Source of the DNA: Torymus aiolomorphi | Taxonomy: Eukaryota > Arthropoda > Insecta > Hymenoptera > Torymidae | Length of the DNA stretch: 64,000 bases | Direction: 5' to 3' | Assembly (NCBI GenBank): GCA_036365515.1 | Contig: CM070873.1 | Location: forward strand, 74,550,529 to 74,614,528 | Shown here: one piece after another, positions 1-10,265 of the stretch | How positions within the stretch are numbered: position 1 is the stretch's first letter | Layout of the letters: each line of letters begins with the position of its first letter | Notes under the pieces: model-generated | Told to the model about the DNA's origin: nothing | Seen by the model: only the letters and a program-made list of their open reading frames with translations | The model's database searches: none | Made by a program: the position numbers and the translations under genes

Positions 1-362
1 CTAGTCCACAATATTTGCTGTGCTGTATAAACATAAGGGATAACTCCCGTGCGAGCTGTTTGTGTGTTTCAAGGCACACAAATAACGATTCTTAACTCGT
101 TAATCTTTATGTGCTTAGCTGGATCCTCTCTAAAAGACTATGTCGAAAATAAGTGCCATGCTGTTATGCATAATTCGTAATTCCCGCTATTAAATCACTG
201 CATGCCGCGCACATAAAGCAAAGTAGCGCCACCCTAAACAAGAGAAGAAGAAGAAGGCTCTACTCATAGACTTGGTCTCTGATTGGTGATTGATTCATTT
301 TTGAAAATCATCGTTACCTATATCAAAATGTCTCATCCGTTCGTTAGCATCCGGCTTATCCG
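1..362. other. left edge, no gene seen
   Basis: Unique-looking sequence with no open frame, repeat or RNA gene that I can support. It ends at the TTAA target site of the foldback element that starts at 367. Confidence 0.4.
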
Positions 363-366
363 TTAA

Positions 367-2281
367 CCCATTAACGCCCACAGGGACACCTTTTCACCAC
401 TTCTTCAGAGCTCTCTAGATGGGATAAATTTGAGCCTAAACAATTTTTGAACACATGAAACTCATAGATTTGTTATCTATCTTCCCAATGGTGACATCCA
501 AAATTAGAAAAAAAAAATTTTTATTACTCAAAAATGAAGTTTAAGTGTAAAAATACAGAAATTTTTTTTTTTTGTCAACTGGATTTTTTATTAAATGTCC
601 GTTATGCAATCATCTTCAAACCAATTTAGATGATGGAGGGATTGTCTGAACTTCAAAAAACTGTCCTTGGAAAGTTAATTTTGTCACCTGAATAGTCCAA
701 AATGGCGTCCGAAACGGGAATTTTCACTCATTACGTTTAGAACGCTTTAACTAAAAAATTATAAGCTTTTCAAAAAAAATAATAATTGTAAAAAGTGCTT
801 AGAATTCATCAAAGAATACAATAGAATTTTTGGAGACAATTTTGAAAATTTTTATACTCGAATTTTTCATAAATTTAAAAAATTCAAGAAAAGTTCTGAA
901 AAACTTCTAATACATTATTTGATGAATTCTAAGTACTTTTTATTGATTGCAATTTTTTCTGAAAGTGGATAGTTTTTGAGGAAAATAATCTTTAAAAAAG
1001 AAAATAAAACGAAAATTATCTCATCATTATTTCGATTTAAGGCTTAGTTTATTTATAATAAGGTTAAAAATATTTGAAAATTAGTATTTTACACCTGCAA
1101 TATCTGAAACTCAGCTAACTGCTTCTACTTGCGTTTTCTGAAAACAATTTGAAAAATGCATACTTTTTTATATTTTATGAATTATCAACGAAGTGTACTA
1201 GTTTTTCATACACAAAAATATTAGCATTTATTATTTATAATAATCTAAATAATCCTTTTCCTCATAAACGTTATAATCTTGTTTCTCAACTTTTGACCCA
1301 AAATTGATTGACTAAAATATAAAAATAAAATACTAATCATTAAAAATATTACTTATGTCTACTGCAACTTACTATCAACTGATGAGAATTTTTCCATCGG
1401 TCTTACAGTCTTATAAATTAAATTAAAATAATTAATTTTTATGATTCTGCGGGGGTGATTATAAACAAGGGTAATCTGACTGCCATAAATATTAATTATT
1501 TTAATTTAATTTATAAGACTGTAAGACCGATGGAAAAATTCTCATCAGTTGATAAAGTACTAATTTTCAAATATTTATGAGCTTATTATAAATAAACTAA
1601 GCCTTAGTCGAAAAAATTATAAGATAATTTTCGTATTATTTTATTTTTTTAAAGATTATTTTCCTCAAAAACTATCCACTTTAAAAAAAATTGCAATCAA
1701 TGAAAAGTGCTTAGCATTCATCATAGAATGCATTAGAATTTTTTCAGAATTTTTTTTGAATTCTTTTAAATTTATGAAAAATTCGAGTATAAAAATTTTC
1801 AAAATTGTCTTCAAAAATTCTGCAAAAATTCTATTGTATTCTTTGATGAATTCTAGGCACTTTTTGTAATTATAATTTTTTTTCGAAAAGCTTATAGTTT
1901 TTTAGTTAAAGCGTCCTAAACGTAATGAATGAAAATTCTCGTTTCGGACGCCATTTTAGATTATTCTAGTGACAAAATTAACTTTCCAAGGACAGTTTTT
2001 TGAAGTTCAGACAATCCCTCCACCATCTAGATTGATTTCAAGATGATTGCATAACGGACAGTTGATAAAAAATCCAAGAAAAGAAAATTTTTCGGGGTTT
2101 TTTACACTTAAGCTTCATTTTTGAGTAACAAATTTTTTTTCTAATTTTTGATGTCACGATTGAAAAGATCTATGAAAAATCTATGAATTTCATGTGTTCA
2201 AAAATTTTTTAGGCCCAAATTTATTCCATCTAGAGAGCTCTGAAGAAGTGGTGAAAAAATTTTCCCTTGAGCGTTAATGGG
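367..2281. mobile_element. TTAA-flanked foldback element, piggyBac-like non-autonomous
   Basis: Two long inverted arms (about 367-1437 and 1497-2281) face each other across a 60 bp centre. The ends are nearly identical (TTAACCCATTAACGC reading inward from each side), and a TTAA copy sits directly outside each end (363-366 and 2282-2285). TTAA duplication with CCC termini is characteristic of piggyBac-type elements. The left arm holds roughly 270 bp (about 1095-1370) that the right arm lacks, so the arms are not of equal length. No transposase frame is present, so it must have been moved by an enzyme supplied elsewhere. The piggyBac assignment is an inference from target site and termini only. 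Confidence 0.8.
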
Positions 2282-2285
2282 TTAA

Positions 2286-2916
2286 ACTCCATCATACACG
2301 TGCAGGCATTGTTAAAAGTTTTTGCTTCATCAGTAGAATTTACTTATGCAGGCATGGCTTTTTGGTCCATTGATTGAAGCTTTCTGAAATAAATGTAAGA
2401 AATAAAAACATGGTTTTAATAATTTATTTAACTTTACGGAGTGTTAAACGCCCGACAGATTTCTCCGCTCATGTACTTATGTAACATTTGTAATTCATAT
2501 TTTCTATAGAAGCAAATAATTTTGCCCTCCTGGTTTATTACACGCTAATTTATAATTTAACGAAAAATTGCGATTCTCACGGCAGATTCGTCTATAACGT
2601 GATCGAATTATCACTGTATTACTTTATTTTTATACTGACGTTTCGGCAGTTTGGGTATGACTTCCACTTTAACGACATTTTCTTTAATATTTCTATAATT
2701 TTTTTCTATTTTTTACGACTTGAACCTGTTTTTCCTATCTGTCAGTTTACAACAAATTTGAGGTTAATAATGTTAATATTCTTTTCCATCTGTCGGACGT
2801 TTAACAACAGCCTAGAAATATATATTGTTTGTTCGCGTAGAAAATCAAACTACACTAAGTCTGAACGTAAAATAATAATAATAATAATCATAAAGAAATT
2901 ATAAACGTTTTTATAG
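2286..2916. other. AT-rich spacer upstream of the decayed gene
   Basis: The open frame on the plus strand here (2599-2904) is Phe/Ile-rich, low in complexity and ends in an ATA run. I treat it as chance. The stretch ends in an intron-like pyrimidine tract and AG at 2915-2916. Confidence 0.35.
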
Positions 2917-3391
2917 ATTACAATGGACGAGAAGCCGCTACATGTTACAATCAGATCTTATGCAGATAAAATGCATCATATCCATTTCATCGATGCAAAT
3001 GATATTAATTATAAAAAAATGACTTTAATTATAAAGTACCACATTTTGTGAAAAAACTTGACGTTATCACGGGAGAAAGGGAATATATGCCTGCAGAGGT
3101 CTTTTGTATATCAGGTAAGGACAAGATCTGTTTTAAATGTACATAATTTTAAATTTAATACAATTTATATTTTCTAATAATTATTGAATATTTATTTATA
3201 GATGATTTGGAAAATCTTCAATCTTCAAATGAACGCTATAGATTCAAAAAGAAAAGGTTTACTGAAGCACTTGATGAATGTCTGCAAATAGAACTTGAAC
3301 AAGAAACTGAAAGACAAGAAAAGGATACCGATGCTTCTACAACTATCAAAACATGGAAAAAGAATTTTACACAAGAAGAAAAGGTAAGTAT

Positions 3392-3718
3392 TGTAACGCG
3401 TACACCAGTCGCGATTCCAATCTGCCGCGCGAAGGCAGTGAGCGCGCGCGCGCAACTCCGGTGCAGCCGAAACGAGGTCTGCGCGACAGCGCACTTGCGC
3501 TCCGCGCGTATCAAATCCGTCACAGAACGCATAATATGCCCGTCATCCATCGCGAAGCTGCTTATTACTTTCTGCGAGTCACGACAGCCATCTTGATGTG
3601 TGCTACCGTGCGAGCCACTTCATTTTGTTCGCTCTCTCCAGGTTTTTTATCGTCCGCGCCGAGGATATAGTTATATCGCGTGTGGAGAGTGGAGGAGCCG
3701 ACGCGAGTCGAATAGAGC

Positions 3719-3792
<74 letters not shown>

Positions 3793-4560
3793 CCGAGTCG
3801 CGTGTGTAGCACGAGTGCAAGCGAGACAGCGAGCGAAGAGTCGGCAGCGTGCCTGCCTACCTCATTAAAGCGAGTGCGAGAAAGAGAGAGAGAGACGTAA
3901 CTCCTGCGAGAGCGACGGAGAGAGAGAGAGAGAGTCGAGTGCACCGGCTGCTCCTTCATCGTAAGTCTTCTGCTCTCCTCTTATAATTATTGTGAAAGGC
4001 TTGCACGGAAATCGTCCCGTGCAAGCTTTCTGTTTCGTGTACGTTCGGGTGTGTGTCAACCCACCGTACTTAACAAGTGCGCGCGCATTTTGTAGCAGCT
4101 TCGCCGCGCGCCGAATAGTACGCGCGTTTGAACCGTAACCATCACGTGCAAACTAACTCTCTGTTCATAACAGGACTAGCGTAGTGCAACCTTTTATGAT
4201 AATATACAGTGTCAATTTTCGTTACTCGTCGCATTGTTATTTATACAAACCGTTCTTCTCGCGGTTATTTATACAACCTGTTCTTCTCCCGGATACCGCC
4301 GCCTCCGTGGGAAAATGACTCCGCCAGTCGTTTTCATATATGAGTCTAGCGGCCGCGAGGTTTACTCTTCGAGCGCGCGCTTTTTACTCAGCGATCCAAT
4401 TTGGAAAGCGAAGGTGTCGTGCGAGCTTCGCGTTGTTTTGGGGATTTCAGGAGCAGATCTCTGGACAAGTCATTTTAGTCTGACACCTGCGGCACCGTGT
4501 TCTAGGGCATCGCTGGCCTGTGGCTTTTTGGAATTTTCCCCCATCAGCCATCCCGTTACA
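3392..4560. repeat. solo LTR, 1,169 bp, with 4 bp TSD GTAT
   Basis: The block starts TGTAACG and ends CGTTACA, a perfect terminal inversion. It is flanked by GTAT on both sides (3388-3391 and 4561-4564), which fits a Ty3/gypsy-type 4 bp duplication. No internal coding region remains, as expected after LTR-LTR recombination. A long GA tract (about 3722-3791) lies inside, with shorter GA tracts near 3880-3935. The same kind of ends (TGTGACG and CGTTACA) bound the gypsy element at 13092, so the two may belong to related families, although the interiors are not obviously alike. All open frames in this block are chance products of the GA tract. Confidence 0.85.
3722..3791. repeat. (GA)n microsatellite
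   Basis: Uninterrupted GA dinucleotides inside the solo LTR. Arg-Glu and Leu-Ser frames across it are artefacts. Confidence 0.95.
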
Positions 4561-5200
4561 GTATGGTATTTCATTTTTTGTTTTTTTAAGTGATGGCCAG
4601 AAGCAGTAAAGCGTTCCACAACACAATAAGCTTAGTTATTGGATTGCACTGTAAAATTGAAAACAATAAGTGATTTTTATTCTTAGATGAATTAATTATG
4701 TTAATATTACAATAAATTATGTTAATATTATTCTTCTTTTCATTCTTAATTTAATGCTTCATGGAAAAAAACATTCGAATAAGCTTACAGTTTTTAAACT
4801 CAAAATTTAGTATTTGTTAAGAGTAAATGTAGTACAGCAAATAATACTGCAGCATTATATCAGTTATTAAAAATGTAAAATATTTGTAGGATCTGCGAGA
4901 TAAAAATGAAATAAGAAAAAATGAAGACAACAGAAAAATAGTGGATGAGCAATTAAAGGTATTGCAAGAACAAAAATTATATTATAAAGATATAAAGCAG
5001 AAATTAGCATCCGAATTAGAAACTAAATTTAAACGAATGTACGAAGAAAAGTTCAAAGAGCAGGAGGAGCACATAAAAGCATTAAATATAAAGGTTGATA
5101 CCTATGAAAACAAATTTAATCATTTAGAAAATATAAACCAGCGTTTAGCAGAAAAAACCACAAATGAAATAAAAAAAAGAATGTTTCTAATAATACAGGT

Positions 5201-5604
5201 TGTTGAGGATTCATCATCTACGGAAAGCACGGCAAGCTCGGAGAGCACGGAGAGCACGGAGAGCACGAAAAGCACGCTCGAGCTCGACTTTAGTCGAGCA
5301 CGCTCGAGCTCGAACGAAGGTGAGCACGCTCGTGTTCAATGCTCAACCAGGCGAGCATGCTGGAGCTCGATGCTCGAATAGGAGAGCCCGCTAGGGAGCG
5401 CCCCCCTTCTTACTGGCTCTATCGGCGATCCAGCGCTTTCGCCGCAGTCTCTACATCGCCAGTTCTAGCGCGACAGCCAAGAGAGACAGCAGCAACCTAC
5501 TGTACGTCAAGAGGCATAACGGCGCCTTCAATAAAGGCATTTTCTCTACACGAAAACTTATTCATTTTTTAACCTCTTCAGTCCATCATACAACAACAAA
5601 AAAC
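5201..5604 (+). repeat. BEL/Pao 5' LTR
   Basis: 404 bp, matching 12602-13009 apart from scattered substitutions, a 9 bp repeat-unit difference in the AGCACGGAG run near its start, and a small indel near 5410. Short frames running from the upstream exon into the LTR are artefacts of the insertion. Confidence 0.92.
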
Positions 5605-7169
5605 ATTTGGTCCTTCGAGCCGGATCGTGGGAGAAGGAGTGACGTCGCCTTGGCCATGCCGAAAAAGCCTTTCTCTACGCCCTACGTCTACTCACGAGTG
5701 GCGTAGGACTAGTCTTTCTTCTTCAGGTACGCATCTAAAGTGTTCGTGGTCGGGAGTGCCGATACAGTCGCATGCTCACGCATGCCGACTGCGCGCGGAC
5801 GTTGCTGTCTCTCTCTCTCGTTTGTTACGCCGTCGCGTGAATTCGGAAACCTCCTTCTAAGGCTTCCGAGGGGAAATAGTACATCGATTGCTATTGTCCC
5901 CATTTTGTGAAAGCGCCTTGGAGTGTGCGTGTCAACGGACTCCAAGACGTCGCCAAGAGCGTGGCTTGTAAAGCCAGCTCTAGAATCATCGCGTTCGTAC
6001 GATGATCGGCAGTTCTAGAATCATCGCTTTGACGATGATCAGCCATCTTGTTGTAGCCAAGAGCAACAAGTGGCATTTCTGTTAAGAAGCATGCGTCGCT
6101 GACCAGCTTCAATCCACCAAGAGCGTGCGCTGTAAAGCCAGCTCTAGAATCACCGCGTTCATACGGTGATCGGCAGCCATCTTGTTGGAGTCAAGACCAA
6201 CAAGTGGCAATCTATAGAAGAGCGAGCGTTATAAACCAGCTCTAGAATCATCGCCATCGTAAGATGATCATCTAATCGTTGCCGGCTAGTGCAAAGAGTC
6301 GAAACGGAGTTCACACCTCTCATTTCAAGGAGTACCCGCGTGGCGCCTACGCGCTAGGGGGTCCACGCCAGTCAAGACAAAGAGTATCCGCGTTCGGCGT
6401 ACACGCTACGGGGCTCACACCGGTCAAGACACGGAGTACCCACGTGCAGCTTGCGCTACGGGGTCTACACCAGTCCATCCAAGGACTACGACAGGAAGCG
6501 AACTGATATCTCGACTGTCCTAATACTTGGACACACGTATCGTTCCAATTTGTTTAAATTAAATTTGCAACTATCGTCTAGTCAATCTAGTACATTTATT
6601 ACTTTTAATGAGAATTTAATGATCTCTATTTAGTCACATTACTTTAATTAAAATTGAGTAAATTTAATTTGAGACTAGCACTATTTAATTTGAGTTTGAG
6701 TTTATTATAAAATTAATTGTAATATTTAACTAGTCTTGTGAAAATTGAATGCAATTTTTGACTTAGCAAATACTTATATTATTGAACCTTGCAGTTTTAC
6801 TGCTGCCTGTGGACACAACATCGCGACTCAACTTAGGCTGCTTATCTACATTTGGATACCCTTCCGGATTCAGTTGCTGATTACACGCTGCAGGAGTTGC
6901 TCAATTCAACGCTGGCAGTTACTCCCCTTCGAGCAGTCAATACTGATCAACAGCTGAATCACCGTGGGAACGTTAGCAGACGCGCAACGTCGCATCTTCA
7001 AGCGAATATCTACGTGCATACTATCATAAATATTATAACCTAGACTAAGGCTTAATTGTAACAATTTTCACTTATGGTTATTCTACTTTCGAGTGGGTAA
7101 ACATAGTTCAAGCAATACTTAGGTTAAATAATCAAATTTGCTACTAGTCTAAATTAGCTTGATCTCAAA
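5605..7169 (+). repeat. BEL/Pao leader with internal repeat blocks
   Basis: Long untranslated leader between the 5' LTR and gag. Around 5946-6270 a block containing AGCCAGCTCTAGAATCA and a following ATGATCGGCAG-type hairpin recurs about three times. Around 6300-6485 a unit of roughly 60 bp containing GGAGTACCC and GGGGTCCAC-like segments recurs three times. These may be packaging or dimerisation structures, but that is speculation. No gene is supported. Confidence 0.6.
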
Positions 7170-8648
7170 ATGGAGGCGTTTCATGCTAAGCAGATGGCAC
7201 TCCAAGCTAAAATTACAAACTCCTTTAAAAATTTCAAATCTAAGGGTAAAGATAATATGACGGAAGGTTATGCAAAATCATGTCTAATCGGACTTGAAAC
7301 TAATTTTACGTCGTTTCGGGTAAATCACGAGAAACTTATGCTCGTTGAGGATATTGATCAAGATCATGCCTATTTTACAACTAATCTCTTTGATCTAGTT
7401 GAGGATAGCTTTTACCTCCGCAGAGGAGACTTTCTTGATTACTTAGAAACTTTTGAAACTAGAGATGCTGCTCAAGGATCTTCTAATTCGACTGCTGAGC
7501 CAGTGCCTGCAAGCACTGCTCGATCTACGAACGTTTCGTTTCAATCGGTGCCGAAAGTAGATTCACCAAAGTTTTCGGGGAAATTCTCGGATTGGGAAAA
7601 TTTTAGAGACGTCTTTCGTTCAGTCATATATCGTCGCGAAGACTTAACGCCTGTTCTAAAATTGCATTATCTTCACACTCACCTTACAGGTGAGAAAATT
7701 AAATCTCTTCCAATTTCTGGTGATAATTATGACCGAGCATGGACAGCCTTAATCGAATATTACGAGAATCAACGTCGCATTGTTAACGCTCACGTCTTAG
7801 AAATCTTCTCAGTTAAATCCATGAAGGCAGATTCTTCGTCGGAAATCAAACGGATTTATAGGGAAATTTTCAATCCCATCGCTAGTCTGACATCTCTAAA
7901 TAGAGCGGCTTCTTTAGGTAGTGATTTAATTGTTCATTTTACGCTGAATCGGCTTGATTTAAATACTCGTAAAGAATGGGAAAAGCATCTAGGTGACAGT
8001 GACGATCCACCGACAATGGAGCAACTTCAAGCCTTTCTTCGAAGTCAAACCCTCACTCTAGAGGCCATCGAGGCTGGCACTAAATCGTCTTGGAACAATA
8101 ACCCGAAAACTCAGTCATCTAATTCAAAATCTCGAAAACCAGAGCAAGACAATGCTCACTCGGCTTATTCTCATCAAGCATCACCTCAAAACGCGAAAAA
8201 TCAACAAAAAAGGAAATGTTTGCTATGTAATGAACCGCATTACTTAAACCGATGTGAACAATTCATCAATAAGACGAGCCAGGAGAGGAAAGACTTTCTT
8301 AAGTCGTACAATCTTTGTTTTAATTGTTTAGGTAAGCATCCCATACAGAATTGTCCTTCCTCTTATCGATGCTTTGTTTGCAAAGCTAAGCATCACACTT
8401 TAGTACACGTTGATGGTTATTCGCATAATCTATCGGATAATTCGTCACCACCTGTTCAAACAGCCTCAGTTACAGACTCTTCAAGCTCAAATTGTGGCAA
8501 TGGTGTCGTCCCTAACGACATTCAATCTGCTTCTCAAGCGGCCTCCCTTAATAGTGGAGTAAGTACTAAATGTACAGGAGTACTTTTAGCTACGCTAGGG
8601 TTAACGCCCTTGGTCCTAACGGAACCAAAATTCAAGTTCGTGCGCTGA
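7170..8648 (+). CDS. gag: BEL/Pao Gag-like protein
   Basis: An open frame of 492 codons encodes a Pao-type Gag. Residues about 130-290 (around PKFSGKFSDWENFRDVF) match the conserved capsid-like region seen in BEL/Pao polyproteins (known as DUF1759). Cys/His clusters at about 345-412 (CLLCNEPHYLNRC, CFNCLGKHPIQNC, CFVCKAKHHTLVH) are nucleocapsid-type zinc knuckles that bind the element's RNA. In intact members Gag runs straight into protease in one frame. Here the frame closes at 8648 after a shift near 8570-8640, where the protease continues in another frame. It is the longest undamaged piece of this element. Confidence 0.88.
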   Translation: MEAFHAKQMALQAKITNSFKNFKSKGKDNMTEGYAKSCLIGLETNFTSFRVNHEKLMLVEDIDQDHAYFTTNLFDLVEDSFYLRRGDFLDYLETFETRDAAQGSSNSTAEPVPASTARSTNVSFQSVPKVDSPKFSGKFSDWENFRDVFRSVIYRREDLTPVLKLHYLHTHLTGEKIKSLPISGDNYDRAWTALIEYYENQRRIVNAHVLEIFSVKSMKADSSSEIKRIYREIFNPIASLTSLNRAASLGSDLIVHFTLNRLDLNTRKEWEKHLGDSDDPPTMEQLQAFLRSQTLTLEAIEAGTKSSWNNNPKTQSSNSKSRKPEQDNAHSAYSHQASPQNAKNQQKRKCLLCNEPHYLNRCEQFINKTSQERKDFLKSYNLCFNCLGKHPIQNCPSSYRCFVCKAKHHTLVHVDGYSHNLSDNSSPPVQTASVTDSSSSNCGNGVVPNDIQSASQAASLNSGVSTKCTGVLLATLGLTPLVLTEPKFKFVR

Positions 8649-9022
8649 TCGATCCTAGATCTCAAATCTCACTTGTTATACAGACTTTGTGTAACTTACT
8701 TTTTCTAAATTGTAGAACCAGTCACACGCACATTCAAGGTATAGGTGAAAAGACAGCTGCCGTGCCTTCTAAGGTAGCTCGTCTTTCTATACAACCTCAT
8801 TTTGATTCAACTTATTCTCTAGAAGTTGATTCTATAGTCTTGCCAAGATTATCTTCTTATAAGTCCCCACTGGTAGGTGGTATTTCGAACCTCGAATACT
8901 TAAGAGGGCTGCAGCTAGCAGACCTTAAGTACTTCGAACCCTCACGTATCGATATTCTTCTCGGTGCAAGCGCTTATGCGCAAATCATTCAAGGCCAAAT
9001 TGTTAAGGGTCAAAGCCTTTAG
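8570..9022 (+). pseudogene. BEL/Pao aspartic protease segment
   Basis: The frame overlaps the end of gag and encodes a Pao-type retropepsin (known as DUF1758). It contains RALIDPRSQIS where the family normally carries a D-S-G-S-Q active-site loop, so the loop is mutated. GVGEK-like and SRIDILLGA motifs follow. A stop at 9020-9022 closes the frame, but coding continues in the same frame downstream (FGWLLTG), so this stop is a lesion and not the natural end. The segment would have cut the Gag-Pol precursor. Confidence 0.8.
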
Positions 9023-10265
9023 CCGATAGCACTAACCTCTAAATTCGGTTGGCTCTTAACAGGCCATATTTCCACTTCACCCCCAGAAATCGGGCCAGAG
9101 CCTTTCTCTCTTCATTGCTCGAACGAATGTGAGCATGAAGCCAAACTCTTGAAGCTCGTACAAGATTTTTGGAGGGCGGAGGAAATAACAGTCGACAAAA
9201 AATCTTTCTCACCTGACGAACAAGCATGCGAGGATTTTTATTAAAAAACAACTCGTCAAGATGAAACAGGGCAATATGTAGTAAGCCTACCCTGGAAAAG
9301 TCGAGACCAGTTGAGTTCTGCTCATCTCGAGAGCTCTCATTCTGCCGCATTACGCGCACTCACTCGTCTCGAAGCAAACTTCGCTAAGGACCAGAAACTC
9401 AAAATAGCCTATACAGATTTTATGAAAGAGTACATTGACCTAGGTCATATGTCACTCTCCTCGAATTTCGATTCGTTGTCTAACAAAAGCCAAGCATTCT
9501 TACCACATCATGGTGTGTGGAAGGAAACCAGTACGACTACCAAATTACGTACTGCATTTAATGGTTCGAGTAAAACCAAAGCAGGTGTCTCGGTCAACGA
9601 TCTTCTACACGTTGGACCCAATCTTCTTCAGAATCCCGTTGCTTTGATCTGTGCTTGGCGTAGGTACAAGATCGCTCTTTCAGCTGACGTGGAGAAAATG
9701 GTCAGGCAGATTGGTGTCGAACAATGTGATCAACCCTACCAGTCGATCTTATGGCGTTTCAATAAGGATGAACTTGTTCAAACTTATCGCCTGACCCCTG
9801 TGACGTATGAATTGGCATGCCCGCCCTTTCTAGCCATACGCACACTCTTGAGACTAGCCGAAGATTATGGCAAAACTTATCCAATCGCAGCTGAAAATCG
9901 CAGTTCGCTCAGAAATGTATTCTGATAATGTACTTTCTGGTGCTCATACGTTAGAAGAAGCTTTGCTTAAACAGGATGAGTTAATTCAACTCTTTAAACG
10001 AGGTCATCTCAATCTTCGAAAATGGACATCAAATGATACTGAAGTCCTCTCTTATCTACCCTCGAATATGTTAGCTGCGGATCCCATTACATTATTTACC
10101 TCAGAAGCATCTGTACCAATTCTAGGTATAGATTGGCAACCTAACACAGACTACTTTAGTTTTCATATCGAAGATGCTGTTTCTGACTCGCCCTTTACCA
10201 AACGCACCATTATTTCAAGAATCGCTCGAATCTTCGATCCATGGGATGGTTGGCTCCTGTTGTAA
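9023..10265 (+). pseudogene. BEL/Pao reverse transcriptase, fragmented
   Basis: The domain is split over the frames 9023-9310, 9311-9925 and 9867-10265. Recognisable blocks are FLPHHGVWKE, RTAFNGSSKTKAGVSVNDLL and LSGAHTLEEAL. The catalytic box reads YSDN at about 9916-9927, where an active enzyme would carry YVDD, so one catalytic Asp has become Asn. A stop lies near 9241 and a frameshift near 9880-9920. A run of residues normally found between motifs near 9680-9730 also looks disturbed. The enzyme would have copied element RNA into DNA but cannot now. Confidence 0.85.

Larger units (their letters stand above)
2917..5198 (+). pseudogene. decayed multi-exon coiled-coil gene, first three visible exons
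   Basis: Three exon-like blocks have clean splice signals: 2917-3114 (donor CAG/GTAAGG), 3202-3383 (acceptor TTTATAG, donor AAAG/GTAAGT) and 4890-5198 (acceptor TTTGTAG, donor CAG/GT). The first begins close to an ATG at 2923. Its frame breaks near 3030-3045, where the coding trend continues in another frame (a stretch ending TGEREYMPAEVF), so the copy is damaged. Blocks two and three encode charged helical protein rich in Glu, Lys and Gln, typical of a coiled coil. The gene continues at 28062. I do not recognise the family. It could be a host gene or part of an old multi-exon transposon. The intron between blocks two and three holds a solo LTR, and the third donor abuts a BEL element. Confidence 0.5.

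Noticed and set aside
2599..2904. 101-codon plus-strand frame
   Set aside because: Low-complexity Phe/Ile composition ending in an ATA run; the better-supported exon starts at 2917 in another context.
3598..3959. Arg-Glu and Leu-Ser repeat proteins
   Set aside because: Products of the GA tract in the solo LTR.
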